A stretch of 64,000 bases of DNA, taken from positions 1 to 64,000 of the forward strand of contig NZ_NSCM01000019.1 of NCBI RefSeq assembly GCF_003287735.1. Reading direction: 5' to 3'. This document shows positions 31,832 through 43,437 of this stretch, piece by piece; position 1 is the first letter of the stretch, and each line of letters opens with the position of its first letter. The stretch comes from Photorhabdus bodei. GTDB lineage: Bacteria; Pseudomonadota; Gammaproteobacteria; Enterobacterales; Enterobacteriaceae. The translations under genes were made by a program, and so were the position numbers. The notes under the pieces are model-generated. The model was not told the origin of the DNA, made no database searches, and saw only the letters and a program-made list of their open reading frames with translations.

Positions 31832-32025
31832 GTAGATTACTCCTCAATGTAAGGTGTGTGTATTTGACTTAGTCAGTTGCTTTTCCTAATGCCGGAAAAG
31901 ACTATCACTAAATATAGCTTATATTTTGGAAGGTGAATAAAAAACATTAGCGTTATTTCACTATTCTGCTGCAAACGATACTTTCATCTGCAGCAGGGAG
32001 GGATATTGGATTTTATTGGAATTAA

Positions 32026-32697
32026 TTACTTTTTTTGAGGGGGTTGGCAAGTTTTTTTACGCCATACAACTAACAAACTGCCGCTAAAACCAATAATGAG
32101 TAAAGCAAGTGGCAGTAATATCAGGAAATTCATTACCAAGTCTTCATATTGACGGAAAATGGAGGTCTTACCAAATGCATAACCCAAAGAGGTAAGGATA
32201 ATGACCCACAGGAAGCCACTGAGCCAGTTAAAAAACTGGAAACGACTGTTTTGTAGACCTGTCAGTCCTGCAAGTGTTGGTAAGAGGGTTCTGACAAATG
32301 CGAGGAAGCGGCCAAGAAGTAAAGCTGATAGGCCGTGGCGGTGAAAAAGATTGTAAGCTCTTTGGTGATAATAAGCTGGAAGGTGAGAGAGCCAGCCTTG
32401 TACTGTCTTGGTATTTCCTAACCATTTTCCTTGGAGATAACCAATCCAACAACCTAAGCTTGCTCCGGCAGTTAATACTACAATCGTTAGGGGGAAACTC
32501 ATTGCACCTTTGGCAATCAATACGCCAACTAGTATAAGCAGGCTGTCTCCTGGTAAAAATGCAGCAGGAAGGAGGCCATTTTCAAGGAAGAGGATCAAGA
32601 ATAGCATGATGTAAATGGCCCATAATAGGGATGGGTTGGCCAGAGTTTCATAATCCTGGTACCAAAGTGCATATATAAGTTCTTTTACTATTTCCAT
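32026..32697 (-). CDS. yqjA: DedA family membrane protein YqjA
   Basis: DedA/SNARE-associated proteins are inner-membrane, proton-linked lipid-handling proteins; YqjA supports growth at alkaline pH and drug resistance. The 223 residues show the family's [20 protein letters not shown] with the key acidic residues, GYLQGKWLG, and [20 protein letters not shown] with the essential arginines. Five or so membrane segments are visible. In E. coli mzrA overlaps its end; no mzrA-like ORF exists in the 190 bases downstream here, so the EnvZ-modulating partner seems to be missing. Confidence 0.93.
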   Translation of the reverse strand: MEIVKELIYALWYQDYETLANPSLLWAIYIMLFLILFLENGLLPAAFLPGDSLLILVGVLIAKGAMSFPLTIVVLTAGASLGCWIGYLQGKWLGNTKTVQGWLSHLPAYYHQRAYNLFHRHGLSALLLGRFLAFVRTLLPTLAGLTGLQNSRFQFFNWLSGFLWVIILTSLGYAFGKTSIFRQYEDLVMNFLILLPLALLIIGFSGSLLVVWRKKTCQPPQKK

Positions 32698-33026
32698 CAG
32701 GTGTTCCTAAAATGCCTTTGTTCGTTCATCCTGAAAGCATGAGGCTAAACCGATTAAATTACATCCTATTTTACGTTATTTGGTTGGTTTTCATGCCTTT
32801 TCACCGTTGAAAAAGGCAAATGACGCAGCCTGCGCCACTGTAACAAAATCAGGGGTGACTAAACAGAAAATTTTGGTGATCAATTGAACGTTCATTAAAA
32901 TAGGATAAGAAATGGGTCTATGAGGTTGGATGAATTGCGTTTGTTCCTACTGTTTTTATTGTCATTTTTTTATTTTTTCAGTGGTAGATTGATTCTTGTC
33001 TGAATTTGATTTATTTTTCACCGCAG
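32698..33026. other. Divergent yqjA/alx intergenic region
   Basis: About 330 bases with no gene. The yqjA promoter and the alx riboswitch promoter should lie here. Confidence 0.4.
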
Positions 33027-33240
33027 CAAAGGGGAGTAACTTCCTTGCCGGTTTATCGTCATTACGATGCAACAGCATCCGGTAGCCGGGCAACCTTGAA
33101 CTTATACCTGATGGTACATTTTCTGTGTTGTAAGTGAGACCTTGCCAGAAGGCGAGGGTTGCTTGCAATACATCCATCTCCACGATGTGGGGAAGAAATA
33201 TAGCAGCGGCTGGCGTCTTCTGAGACTTCAGCCGTTTTTG
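33027..33240 (+). ncRNA. yybP-ykoY (Mn2+) riboswitch in the alx leader (SraF/PRE)
   Basis: The leader opens with AAAGGGGAGTAACTTCC, the conserved start of the yybP-ykoY aptamer, and ends in an intrinsic hairpin (33207-33239) before the alx start. In E. coli the same leader, SraF or PRE, senses Mn2+ and alkaline pH and controls alx. Boundaries are approximate; I did not fold the full aptamer. Confidence 0.8.
33207..33239 (+). terminator. Intrinsic terminator of the alx riboswitch
   Basis: CGGCTG and CAGCCG arms with a helped inner GTC/GAC pairing, followed by TTTTT. It lies 18 bases before the alx start, where it can act as the off-switch. Confidence 0.75.
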
Positions 33241-33257
33241 TTTGTGAGAGAAAGAAA

Positions 33258-34220
33258 ATGAACTCTGTGGGTAGCCCTCTTTTATGGGGAAGTTTTGCTG
33301 TCTTAATTACGATTATGTTGTTGCTGGATCTATCCTTACAGGGGCGTAAGAAAGAGCAGGCAATGTCATTTCGTCAAGCTGCTGTCTGGAGTGTGATCTG
33401 GATAAGTTTATCGCTCTTATTTGCATTAGGATTATGGTGGTATTGCAGAGAAACCGCAGGGGAAGTTGTTGCCAATAGTCAGACAATGGCTTTCCTTACC
33501 GGGTATTTACTTGAGAAAGCACTTGCTGTTGATAATGTGTTTGTTTGGCTGATGTTATTTAGCTATTTTGCTATTCCGGCAAATTTGCAACGTCGGGTGC
33601 TCATTTACGGTGTCTTAGGCGCAATTGTGTTGCGTACCGTGATGATCTTTGCAGGGAGCTGGTTGGTTTCTCAATTCAGTTGGATACTCTATTTGTTCGG
33701 CATCTTTCTGCTGGTTACCGGCGTTAAGATGGCGTTGGCGAAAGAGGATGATTCCCCGATAGGCGATAAACCTTTTGTCCGTTGGCTAAAAGCGCATATT
33801 CGCATCACTGATAATCTTCACGGAGAACGTTTCTTTGTGAAAGAAAGAGGTTTGTTATATGCGACTCCACTCATCCTGGTTCTGATTTTGGTTGAAATTA
33901 GTGACGTTATTTTTGCGGTAGACAGTATTCCTGCTATTTTTGCTGTGACTACAGATCCTTTTATTGTTTTGACCTCTAATCTTTTCGCTATCTTAGGATT
34001 ACGTGCGATGTATTTTCTGCTGGCAGGGGTGGTAGAGAAATTTACAATGCTGAAATATGGTTTATCAGTCATTCTGGTATTTATCGGTATTAAAATGCTA
34101 ATAATGGATTTTTATCATATTCCTATGGGGATTTCTCTGGGAACTGTAGCGAGTATTTTGACAATAACAATGATTATTAATGTTTGGGTAAATAAATACA
34201 GAACTAAAGAGATACAGTAA
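33258..34220 (+). CDS. alx: TerC-family membrane protein Alx (manganese exporter)
   Basis: Alx is a TerC-family inner-membrane protein that exports Mn2+ and is induced by Mn2+ and alkaline pH. The 320 residues show about nine membrane segments and the acidic metal-site motifs of the family ([15 protein letters not shown] at ~88-102; [20 protein letters not shown] at ~212-231). The start follows GAGAGAAAGA. The riboswitch upstream strongly supports the Mn2+ role. Confidence 0.94.
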   Translation: MNSVGSPLLWGSFAVLITIMLLLDLSLQGRKKEQAMSFRQAAVWSVIWISLSLLFALGLWWYCRETAGEVVANSQTMAFLTGYLLEKALAVDNVFVWLMLFSYFAIPANLQRRVLIYGVLGAIVLRTVMIFAGSWLVSQFSWILYLFGIFLLVTGVKMALAKEDDSPIGDKPFVRWLKAHIRITDNLHGERFFVKERGLLYATPLILVLILVEISDVIFAVDSIPAIFAVTTDPFIVLTSNLFAILGLRAMYFLLAGVVEKFTMLKYGLSVILVFIGIKMLIMDFYHIPMGISLGTVASILTITMIINVWVNKYRTKEIQ

Positions 34221-34244
34221 TTAGATAACTATTTTTTAACAGAT

Positions 34245-34277
34245 AACCATATCTTTCTTGAATGGGGAGATATGGTT
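34245..34277 (+). terminator. Hairpin after alx
   Basis: AACCATATCT and AGATATGGTT arms with a 13-base loop and a short T-run. It lies 25 bases after the alx stop. Confidence 0.65.
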
Positions 34278-34510
34278 TCTTATTGTCTTAAATTGCTGCG
34301 AAATGGTTAAACATAAAAACAAATAATTGTGTTTTGTAAATGTGTAAATTGCCGTTTTGATCACACAAATGTGAATGTATTGTTAATAAGTGCTGGCGAG
34401 GTTGTATATTTTAACTATCGTAGCTTTTCACTACTCTTGGTTTCCCTATACTGAAGAAACAAACACAAAAAATATAGGCTTAACAGAACTGTTAATAAAA
34501 TGGATCAGCT

Positions 34511-35758
34511 ATGGAAAAACAAAAACGTGGCTTCGTGCATTACATTGTACAAGGGAGCCTGGTTAAACAAATTTTGATAGGTTTAATTGCAGGGATACTG
34601 TTAGCGTGGTTGACGCCTTCGGTTGCCAAATCAGTCAGTTTACTTGGGACGTTGTTTGTTGGCGCCTTGAAAGCAGTAGCCCCGGTATTGGTATGGATTC
34701 TGGTCATGTCTTCTATTGCTAACCATAAAAAAGGCCAAAAAACCAATATTCGTCCAATCCTTATCCTCTATATCTTGGGTACATTTTTTGCTGCTCTGGT
34801 TGCCGTAGTCGGTAGCTTTATGTTCCCGTTACAACTGGTGCTAGCTGTCAATGATGCTCAGATGTCTCCGCCTGAAAACATTATGGAGGTGATTAAAGGG
34901 TTACTGGTTAATGTTGTCGCTAATCCAGTAAACGCGTTACTGAACGGTAACTATATCGGTATCCTTGCTTGGGCTATTGGCTTGGGTATCGCCCTGCGTC
35001 ATGCAACGGATTCAACTAAGTCTCTAATTCATGACATGTCTGAGGCGGTTACTCAGGTTGTTCGCGTGGTCATTCGTCTTGCACCGATTGGTATTTTTGG
35101 TCTGGTGTCTGCAACAATTGCAGAAACGGGATTTGGTGCCTTACTGGGATATGTTCAACTGCTGGCTGTATTACTGGGTTGTATGTTGGTTATGGCACTC
35201 ATTGTAAATCCATTGATTGTTTACTGGAAAATTCGTCGTAATCCTTATCCGCTGGTATTTGCTTGCCTGCGTGAAAGTGGTGTAACTGCATTTTTCACTC
35301 GCAGTTCGGCTGCAAATATTCCAGTGAATATGGCGATGTGCCGCCGTATGAATCTGCATGAAGATACTTATTCAGTTTCTATTCCATTAGGCGCAACTAT
35401 CAATATGGAAGGCGCTGCGGTGACCATCACGGTATTGACTCTGGCTGCGGTCAATACGCTAGGTATATCGGTTGATTTGCCTACAGCATTTCTACTGAGT
35501 GTGGTTGCTGCAATTTGTGCCTGTGGTGCTTCTGGTGTGGCAGGGGGATCGTTATTGTTGATCCCTTTAGCGTGTAGCATGTTTGGGATTTCCAATGAGA
35601 TGGCTATGCAGGTTGTGGCAGTTGGTTTGATTATTGGTGTATTACAGGATTCCGCGGAAACGAGTCTGAACTCTTCTACCGATGTATTGTTCACTGCCGC
35701 TGTTTGTCAGGCTGAGGATGATCGTCTGGCATCGGATCAGCTAACTCAACGTAATTAA
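34511..35758 (+). CDS. sstT: Serine/threonine:Na+ symporter SstT
   Basis: SstT imports serine and threonine with sodium across the inner membrane. The 415 residues fit the DAACS (SLC1-like) family: about eight membrane helices plus two re-entrant hairpins, the serine-rich substrate hairpin [16 protein letters not shown] (~258-273) and the [20 protein letters not shown] stretch (~298-317). It is tandem with alx but has its own 290-base upstream region; the E. coli order alx-sstT is kept. Confidence 0.95.
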   Translation: MEKQKRGFVHYIVQGSLVKQILIGLIAGILLAWLTPSVAKSVSLLGTLFVGALKAVAPVLVWILVMSSIANHKKGQKTNIRPILILYILGTFFAALVAVVGSFMFPLQLVLAVNDAQMSPPENIMEVIKGLLVNVVANPVNALLNGNYIGILAWAIGLGIALRHATDSTKSLIHDMSEAVTQVVRVVIRLAPIGIFGLVSATIAETGFGALLGYVQLLAVLLGCMLVMALIVNPLIVYWKIRRNPYPLVFACLRESGVTAFFTRSSAANIPVNMAMCRRMNLHEDTYSVSIPLGATINMEGAAVTITVLTLAAVNTLGISVDLPTAFLLSVVAAICACGASGVAGGSLLLIPLACSMFGISNEMAMQVVAVGLIIGVLQDSAETSLNSSTDVLFTAAVCQAEDDRLASDQLTQRN

Positions 35759-35811
35759 TTGATTAAAGCGTTCAGGTTTGAAAAAAGATTAGGTAAGAAA
35801 GAGTAAAATAT

Positions 35812-35830
35812 CCGCGCCAGGAAGGCGCGG
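35812..35830. terminator. Shared hairpin between sstT and fadH
   Basis: CCGCGCC and GGCGCGG arms with a five-base loop between two converging genes. The T-runs are short on both sides. Confidence 0.55.
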
Positions 35831-35883
35831 TTTGAGGATTTACTCTGTTTTTACGGCCTGTCTATGACCGTCATTATTTATCA

Positions 35884-38247
<2,364 letters not shown>

Positions 38248-38400
38248 GACTGCTCCCCGCCGTAAAAAACGGCGAGGCTTCCCACTTCTCAGGCCGCAAC
38301 CGTCGATGCAACGGATTTACGCTGGCCTCAAAGCCCTTTGGGCTTTTCGCCTGATATTCCCGCCTGCACTGGGCAAGGGTTTACGGCGGTTTTTGCTAAT
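38248..38400 (-). mobile_element. Mini-element A: IS200/IS605-derived, both ends, no transposase
   Basis: Read on the minus strand, the left end (TTAGCAAAAACCGCCGTAAA, with the AAGCCCAAAGGGCTT hairpin) is joined directly to about ten codons of a tnpB 3' end (RKSVASTVAA then stop) and to the right end (GAAGTGGGAAGCCTCGCCG, then the CGCCGTTTTTTACGGCG hairpin, ending GCAGTCAC). Each end carries the subterminal hairpin that IS200/IS605 TnpA recognises, so it could be moved in trans. Confidence 0.75.
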
Positions 38401-38591
38401 TTAGTCAGGCGATTTGTTTACCCAGTTTTAGTATTTTTTTCTGAATGATGCGACAGCCACCTGAGATGTTAAAAGTGCGGATTTTGCTTTAATAGGGGGT
38501 TGATTTTCCATATATTAATTCGATTCCGGTTTTGATTCCGGAATAGGGTGAGTTCTTCTATTCTGACTTAATTTATAACTCAGTGGTTATT

Positions 38592-39191
38592 ATGAAAAAA
38601 CAGATGACTGAATGGGTAACTTTGGCGGGAAAAGGGGTGACTTTAGAGCCTCTGACACACCAACGGCATGATGAGTTTTTACAGGCAATTGAAGAAAGTG
38701 AGCTGCATAAATTGTGGTACACCGGTGTTCCTTCGCCGGCTGAGTTGAGTAATGAGATTGAGCGCCGTTTATTCCTGCATGAAAAGGGTACTATGTTGCC
38801 TTTTGCGATTGTTGATCATCGAACAGGTAAAGCGGTTGGAATGACCACGTATATGAATATTGATTCTGATGCCTGCCGAGTGGAAATTGGTTATACTTGG
38901 TATGCTCGTTCTGTTCAGCGGACACATATTAATACGGAAGCAAAATATCTCTTATTGAAATACGCTTTTGAAGAATTAGGATGCATTGCAGTGGAGTTTC
39001 GCACTCATTTTTTTAATCATCAGAGTCGAAAAGCGATAGAACGACTGGGTGCAAAACTTGATGGAATTCTGCGTAGTCATGGTGTATCTAAAGATGGCAG
39101 TATCAGGGATACTTGTGTTTACAGCATTATCAATGGTGAATGGCCTGCGGTTAAAATACATCTTGAATGGCTGATGGTTAAACCGAGATAA
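38592..39191 (+). CDS. GNAT-family N-acetyltransferase (RimJ/RimL type)
   Basis: The 199-residue protein has the RimJ/RimL-type acetyltransferase fold: LEPLTHQRHDEFLQAI at the N-terminus, AVGMTTYMNID and RVEIGYTWYARSVQRTHINT in the centre, and FFNHQSRKAIERLGAKLDGIL near the acetyl-CoA site. Family members acetylate ribosomal proteins, amino acids or small molecules; the substrate cannot be read from sequence. The ATG at 38592 is chosen; the ribosome site is poor. It sits alone beside an IS-derived element, so it is probably an accessory gene. Confidence 0.8.
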   Translation: MKKQMTEWVTLAGKGVTLEPLTHQRHDEFLQAIEESELHKLWYTGVPSPAELSNEIERRLFLHEKGTMLPFAIVDHRTGKAVGMTTYMNIDSDACRVEIGYTWYARSVQRTHINTEAKYLLLKYAFEELGCIAVEFRTHFFNHQSRKAIERLGAKLDGILRSHGVSKDGSIRDTCVYSIINGEWPAVKIHLEWLMVKPR

Positions 39192-39244
39192 GAGTCATCT
39201 CAAAAATTAGGCCGTCCTGTGAAAGGTTGCGGCCTGATTCTGAT

Positions 39245-40180
39245 TTAATTTGAAGGCAGAGAATGCTGCATTCCATTATCCAGTTCATCTAGTAATTGAT
39301 AGCGGCGGCGATATTCTGCCCGCTTCTTACTGGCTATATCTTCAAGCGGTTTTCTTTCAATGGATAAGGGGAGATGGAAATCCTTATTTTTTCCCTTTGC
39401 TCCACCTAATGATTCCCAGAAAGAGTCGTAATCAGCGACTAATTTGTCTTTCTTTTTATGCCAATAGCGTAGACTCTTATAGATGTGAGTATCATTGCTA
39501 GCTGCCAGAATTTGCTGGCATTCAAAGTGGGCTGCGAGACGGCAAATGGATTCAATCAGTAAGCGTTTTGGAAATAATCCATAACAATCTTTCGTTGCAT
39601 CGCGGATAATTTCAAGGGTTGCATCGCCTTTGGAACCTTGTAGTCCACCGATGAACAGTGTTTTTTTACCAGCAATAGTGAGTAGTGTGAAAGCGCATCT
39701 TGCCAAGGTTTTATTATCTTCTGTTGTAATAAATAGAGTAAGCTCACCTTCTTTATTAAAACAGTCCATAGAATCTAGAAAAATAGTGTAAGTTCCACTC
39801 TTACCATTGATAACCGCTAATGGATATGCATTGGAACGAAATATTTTATTAACAATAGACTGATTTAACCCAGTAAATAATAGCTGGTAATGTTCATTTA
39901 TTGCACGTAACGTCTGCCCTCTATTGAAGTTAATACTTAGATAAGGGCGATGTAATTTAGAAGGTAAACAAGGTTGTTTTTTCAAAATATCCAGATAGAA
40001 CGGCGTATTAACTATCTGGTTTAATAGTTTTAGTGTCGATATTGGCATCAGAGCGCTACGTAAGGCAAATTTAGTGCGATTCTGGGCAGAATACCAATGA
40101 GGGCTAGGGCTAATTTTTTTTCCGACTAAATCTGTGAACAGCCGAATTCCTGAACTGGCAGGTTGATACATATATTTCAT
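39245..40180 (-). CDS. VirK/YbjX family protein (DUF535)
   Basis: The 311-residue protein matches DUF535 (VirK/YbjX) across its length, with the family's PYLSINFNRGQTLRAINEHY, LFIGGLQGSKG and HKKKDKLVADYDSFWESLGG stretches. Family members in Salmonella and Shigella are needed for virulence and resistance to antimicrobial peptides, and several are PhoP-activated; the biochemical activity is unknown. A perfect PhoP-box-like repeat lies about 140 bases upstream. There is no signal peptide. It is flanked by AT-rich, gene-poor DNA. Confidence 0.85.
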   Translation of the reverse strand: MKYMYQPASSGIRLFTDLVGKKISPSPHWYSAQNRTKFALRSALMPISTLKLLNQIVNTPFYLDILKKQPCLPSKLHRPYLSINFNRGQTLRAINEHYQLLFTGLNQSIVNKIFRSNAYPLAVINGKSGTYTIFLDSMDCFNKEGELTLFITTEDNKTLARCAFTLLTIAGKKTLFIGGLQGSKGDATLEIIRDATKDCYGLFPKRLLIESICRLAAHFECQQILAASNDTHIYKSLRYWHKKKDKLVADYDSFWESLGGAKGKNKDFHLPLSIERKPLEDIASKKRAEYRRRYQLLDELDNGMQHSLPSN

Positions 40181-40727
40181 TTATTTCATTTCTTTATCTA
40201 GTTCTAAAAAATACTTGGAGGGAAGAAGACTTGCAAACCGTGAGTATACTCCTTTGATATTAAACAAAACTTCAACGGATGTTTATTTGTGTTTTTTTAA
40301 GATAAAAAATCAACAGCTGTTTAATGAATGTTTAGTTATTAAGGGGATTTTCTCGTGTTTGTTTATTATTCGTTTAGTTTTCTGTGATGTTTTTTGTTGT
40401 AAAAGCACATCCAGAAAGATGAGAGAAACGGCTATAACTTGGTGTGATACCCGAGCTCATGATCTGTAACAAATTTAGTAGGTGAGTATCGGCGATAAAT
40501 GATTAATGTTGGATATATTCTTTTTTGAATCCATTTAATTAAAACATTAATAATTATTCTATTAATTTGTTTTGTTTTTACATTAATGTCAGAATGGAAT
40601 GGATAAAATATTTTTATTTTGTGATTTATATCATGTTGTTATGAAAAAATTTCCTTGTTCTTGAAAGTTAATTTGGGACTTGCAGAATATGGATTATATT
40701 TTTATTGTTAATTAAAATTTATGATTT
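40181..40727. other. AT-rich intergenic region upstream of the VirK-like gene
   Basis: About 550 bases with no supported gene. It holds the promoter of the minus-strand VirK-like gene and a PhoP-box-like repeat. The + strand ORF at 40215-40469 has no ribosome site or family match. Confidence 0.45.
40318..40334 (+). promoter_or_regulatory. Candidate PhoP box
   Basis: TGTTTA-ATGAA-TGTTTA is an exact match to the PhoP consensus direct repeat (T/G)GTTTA-N5-(T/G)GTTTA. It lies 138 bases upstream of the VirK-like gene but in the opposite orientation to it. Confidence 0.5.
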
Positions 40728-40790
40728 TATACCCAATGGATTTTAAGATGCATCGCGACGGTAAGGGAGCGAATCCCCGGAAGCATAGAT
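40728..40790 (-). repeat. Half ERIC repeat joined to the idi remnant
   Basis: The outer half of an ERIC copy (TATACCCAATGGATTTTAAG through GAATCCCCGGAAGCATAG) ends where isomerase coding begins. The other half, which should continue with the GTAACTATG-like core, is missing. Confidence 0.75.
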
Positions 40791-41219
40791 TTTATTATTG
40801 ATAATAAAGGAAATTTTCTCTTACAGAAGCGAGCGGCAACCAAATATCATTCAGCCGGACTTTGGACCAATAGCTGTTGTGGTCATCCTAGGGTTGGTGA
40901 AGCTCTGGAGGCCGTTGCACATCGGCGTCTTGGCGAAGAGATGGGTTTTGACTGTCCATTGAAAAAGGTTTCGTCATTTATTTATCACGCGATACTTCCT
41001 AATGATTTGATTGAATACGAGTATGATCATATTTTTATTGGACGTTTTGATAAAGAACCGATAATTAACCTTGACGAAGTGTCCGATTATAAATGGGTTA
41101 ATCCTCTGAAATTGAGAGTGCTAATTAATAATGCTCCTGATGTGTATACGGTTTGGTTCAAAAAAATCATTAATGGCCTTTCGTATCAAGATATTGAGGG
41201 GTGGCAAAGACTGATTTGA
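40791..41219 (+). pseudogene. idi: Isopentenyl-diphosphate isomerase, 5' end lost
   Basis: The open frame encodes the Nudix core and C-terminus of type I IPP isomerase. It starts abruptly at FIIDNKGNFLLQKRAATKYH, continues SAGLWTNSCCGHPRVGEALE (with the catalytic cysteine), and includes EYEYDHIFIGRF with the metal-site glutamates. About 30-35 N-terminal residues are missing, their place taken by half an ERIC repeat, and no usable start codon or ribosome site precedes the frame. Idi interconverts IPP and DMAPP, so its presence next to a methyltransferase suggests an old terpenoid locus. The rest of the frame is uninterrupted, so the loss is recent, or the protein still starts at an internal codon such as ATG 40941 (which would drop the catalytic cysteine). 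Confidence 0.8.
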
Positions 41220-41356
41220 TAACAATGTAATTTATCGGTAGCCATAGTATTGGATTAATTAGATATGAATATCTCATTGAAATTTACCAATACGCCGAAA
41301 ATCCTGACAAATTAAGGGTGCGACGCTTTTAAAAACCGTTTAATAAGGAAAAGTTA

Positions 41357-42301
41357 ATGAGTAGCTTTGATAATGTGTTTTGCACTGATGTTGAGTCTGT
41401 CTCGCCCTATCACATCATCCAGGGGGAAACCACCAACGACTACGAAAGTAAAGTGGTACAAACTTATTGTGAAGATCCAGAACGCTGGCGTAAGGTGATT
41501 GGCGATACACTGTTATTCCAGTTTGGTATTTACGATGATCCTGCTTCAAAGCCACCAATTTCATTGGATGAGTCAGGTATTCGTTATTTTGATCGTCAGC
41601 TGTTATTGGCTGGTTTGGAAACAAAGGCCGAAAGGCCATCAATTCGGCGTATCTTGGATATCGGTTGTGGCTGGGGTTATATCCTAAAATATCTGGCTGA
41701 ACGTTTTCCTGAGTGTACACGTTTGGATGGTGTGAATATCAGTGAGCAGCAGTTACGGTATTGTGCTAAGTTTCACGCAAAATATGGACTTTCTGAGCGT
41801 ATTAACTTGTATCTGTGTAATGCCCAGGATATTGATCGTTTACCTGATCCACAAGAGCTCTATGATTTGGTGATTATTCGTGGTGTCATTTCGCATTTTC
41901 CGAACTTGTTGTATGAAAAGGCTATGAATGCATTGTTCAAACGGGTGAGCGCTGGTGGCCTGGTGATTATTTCTGATAATCTCTATAATATGGGGTTGGA
42001 TAACTATAAATCGGATATTCCTGACACCATTGATCGTCTCGCTTGTGCTAACCGCAAAACACCCAGTTATTTCAGACAAGTATTGGAGAAAAGTGGCTTC
42101 GTTATTAAGGATATGAGGGTATTGCCGTCTAATATTGATGTGGTGCATTGGTTGTTGGATATTAAGACCAACATCGAACGAAACTTTCCTGAAGGCGTTA
42201 ATGGTCCTCTGGAAGAATTGCGTGTGCTGGCTGAAAACTTTTCGGTTGCTCAGGTGAAAAACTATGTGTCGACTTATAGTGTTATTGCACAGAGACTTTA
42301 G
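41357..42301 (+). CDS. SAM-dependent methyltransferase, possibly prenyl-diphosphate C-methyltransferase
   Basis: The 314-residue protein is a class I methyltransferase. The SAM motif is ILDIGCGWG (99-107), followed by [33 protein letters not shown] and [18 protein letters not shown]. This layout, with an aromatic [11 protein letters not shown] segment before motif I, resembles small-molecule and prenyl-diphosphate C-methyltransferases and cyclopropane-synthase-like enzymes. There is no signal peptide. It lies 137 bases after an idi remnant on the same strand. In Serratia the sodorifen locus pairs an isomerase with a farnesyl-diphosphate methyltransferase and terpene cyclase, so a homoterpene role is plausible. 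No cyclase or DXP synthase is in the window. The substrate assignment is inference; the methyltransferase call is firm. Confidence 0.8.
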   Translation: MSSFDNVFCTDVESVSPYHIIQGETTNDYESKVVQTYCEDPERWRKVIGDTLLFQFGIYDDPASKPPISLDESGIRYFDRQLLLAGLETKAERPSIRRILDIGCGWGYILKYLAERFPECTRLDGVNISEQQLRYCAKFHAKYGLSERINLYLCNAQDIDRLPDPQELYDLVIIRGVISHFPNLLYEKAMNALFKRVSAGGLVIISDNLYNMGLDNYKSDIPDTIDRLACANRKTPSYFRQVLEKSGFVIKDMRVLPSNIDVVHWLLDIKTNIERNFPEGVNGPLEELRVLAENFSVAQVKNYVSTYSVIAQRL

Positions 42302-42527
42302 AAAGTAGCTTTGTTTTCTTGGTTGAAGAGTAGGGCCGTTAAGAAAATTTTTGTCACGGTTTTGTTGTTACTGATCCCTGGAAATAAAAAAGCCACTTTT
42401 TTACGGAGTAGCCTCATCAGATCGCGCCAACATGGATGGCGCAAGAGAAATTGCCAACTGAAAAGTTTTTAATAAATTTCAGTTTTTGGGCTTTTACACA
42501 CCTGTAATTTGGGGGTAATCCAGAAAA
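42302..42527. other. Gap after the methyltransferase
   Basis: About 225 bases with a GCGCCA/TGGCGC hairpin near 42424-42442, possibly an end of transcript. No gene. Confidence 0.35.
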
Positions 42528-42663
42528 TTAGCAAAAACCGCCGTAAACCCTTGCCCAGTGCGGGCGGGGATATAAGGCGAAAAGCCCAAAGGGCGTTAGG
42601 GCTGGCTACTGCGACGTATCCTGGCTGAATTGATATCTGCCTGTAAAACAGGCTAAAATGAAT
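42528..42663 (+). mobile_element. Mini-element B: solitary IS200/IS605-type left end
   Basis: It matches the left end of element C nearly base for base from TTAGCAAAAACCGCCGTAAA through the AAGCCCAAAGGGC hairpin to TGTAAAACAGGCTAAAATGA, and then similarity stops. It has no transposase and no right end, so it is a dead fragment. Confidence 0.75.
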
Positions 42664-42917
42664 ACACTATCTCCAAAGTAAGATCACGAAGATAAGCCGA
42701 AGGAAATTTCAAAACACAGTAAGTAATAGTGCGGTCTCGTGGCTATTAGAAAATTGAAATCAACTAAGTTAAGTAAATATATTTTCATTGGCAGAAAATT
42801 TTTTTCGCGCTTGGTTCGTTCGGTCAAAAAATAATCTTCCTTGTGTATGAACAATGGCACAACTGGGGTATGAAAATTTTCTCAGGGGACAAAAAGGGGA
42901 CACTGACTAAAAGATAT

Positions 42918-42943
42918 AAAAAAACCACTCTTGCTTGAGTGGC
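42918..42943 (-). terminator. Terminator of the tRNA-Ile2 gene
   Basis: On the minus strand CCACTC and GAGTGG arms with a short loop are followed by TTTTTTT, about 30 bases after the tRNA. Confidence 0.8.
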
Positions 42944-42971
42944 CTATCTATCTGTTTTCACTGCTAAAATC

Positions 42972-43048
42972 TGGTGGCCCCTACTGGACTTGAACCAGTG
43001 ACCAAGCGATTATGAGTCGCCTGCTCTGACCAACTGAGCTAAGGGGCC
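42972..43048 (-). tRNA. ileX: tRNA-Ile2, anticodon CAU
   Basis: The reverse strand folds as a tRNA: acceptor GGCCCCT paired with AGGGGCC, D arm AGCTCAGTTGGTCAGAGC, anticodon stem and loop GCGACTCATAATCGC, T arm CTGGTTCAAGTCCAG, and an encoded CCA. The anticodon CAU with this body is the minor isoleucine tRNA whose C34 is converted to lysidine by TilS to read AUA codons; it matches E. coli ileX, which also lies near rpoD. 77 nt with CCA. Confidence 0.93.
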
Positions 43049-43437
43049 GTTGAATGGGAAGGATTATACGTACAGTTTTGCTCGCGGTCTAGCTTTGTAA
43101 ATTCGTATGATCATTTTATGTGCAAAATTGCGTTTTTAGTAAGTAGTGAAAATGGGGAGTGATATATATTAGTTGCTTTTATGGTCTATTTAACGTTTTT
43201 ATCCGTTACTGGATTAATTTCTCAGAAGCGATTTTGCACCATCTGGTCATATATTATTCCGATAAAAATATATTTTATACATTATTATTTTAATGATAAT
43301 CATATCCCTTTCATTCTTCCTTAATCACCAGATGGAAAACGACTTTTTTCTCTATCGGCTAGAGAGAATGTTGATTGAGTTATATCAGAGGAACCTGTGA
43401 TGATATTTCTGCATAAATACCATATTGTCAGAGGATT
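43049..43437. other. Region upstream of tRNA-Ile2
   Basis: About 390 AT-rich bases holding the tRNA promoter; no gene seen. Confidence 0.4.

Noticed and set aside
32962..33183. 73-codon minus-strand ORF between yqjA and alx
   Set aside because: It overlaps the yybP-ykoY riboswitch in antisense and resembles no family.
40215..40469. 84-codon + strand ORF upstream of the VirK-like gene
   Set aside because: No ribosome site, no family likeness, and it crosses the promoter region and PhoP-like box.
40941..41219. Reading the idi remnant as a complete 92-residue gene from ATG 40941
   Set aside because: The clear Nudix/isomerase homology extends about 50 codons upstream of this ATG, so the short form would lack the catalytic cysteine.
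42880..42920. Repeated GGGGACA words near the tRNA considered as a phage attachment site
   Set aside because: They are too short, do not match the tRNA end, and no integrase gene is present.
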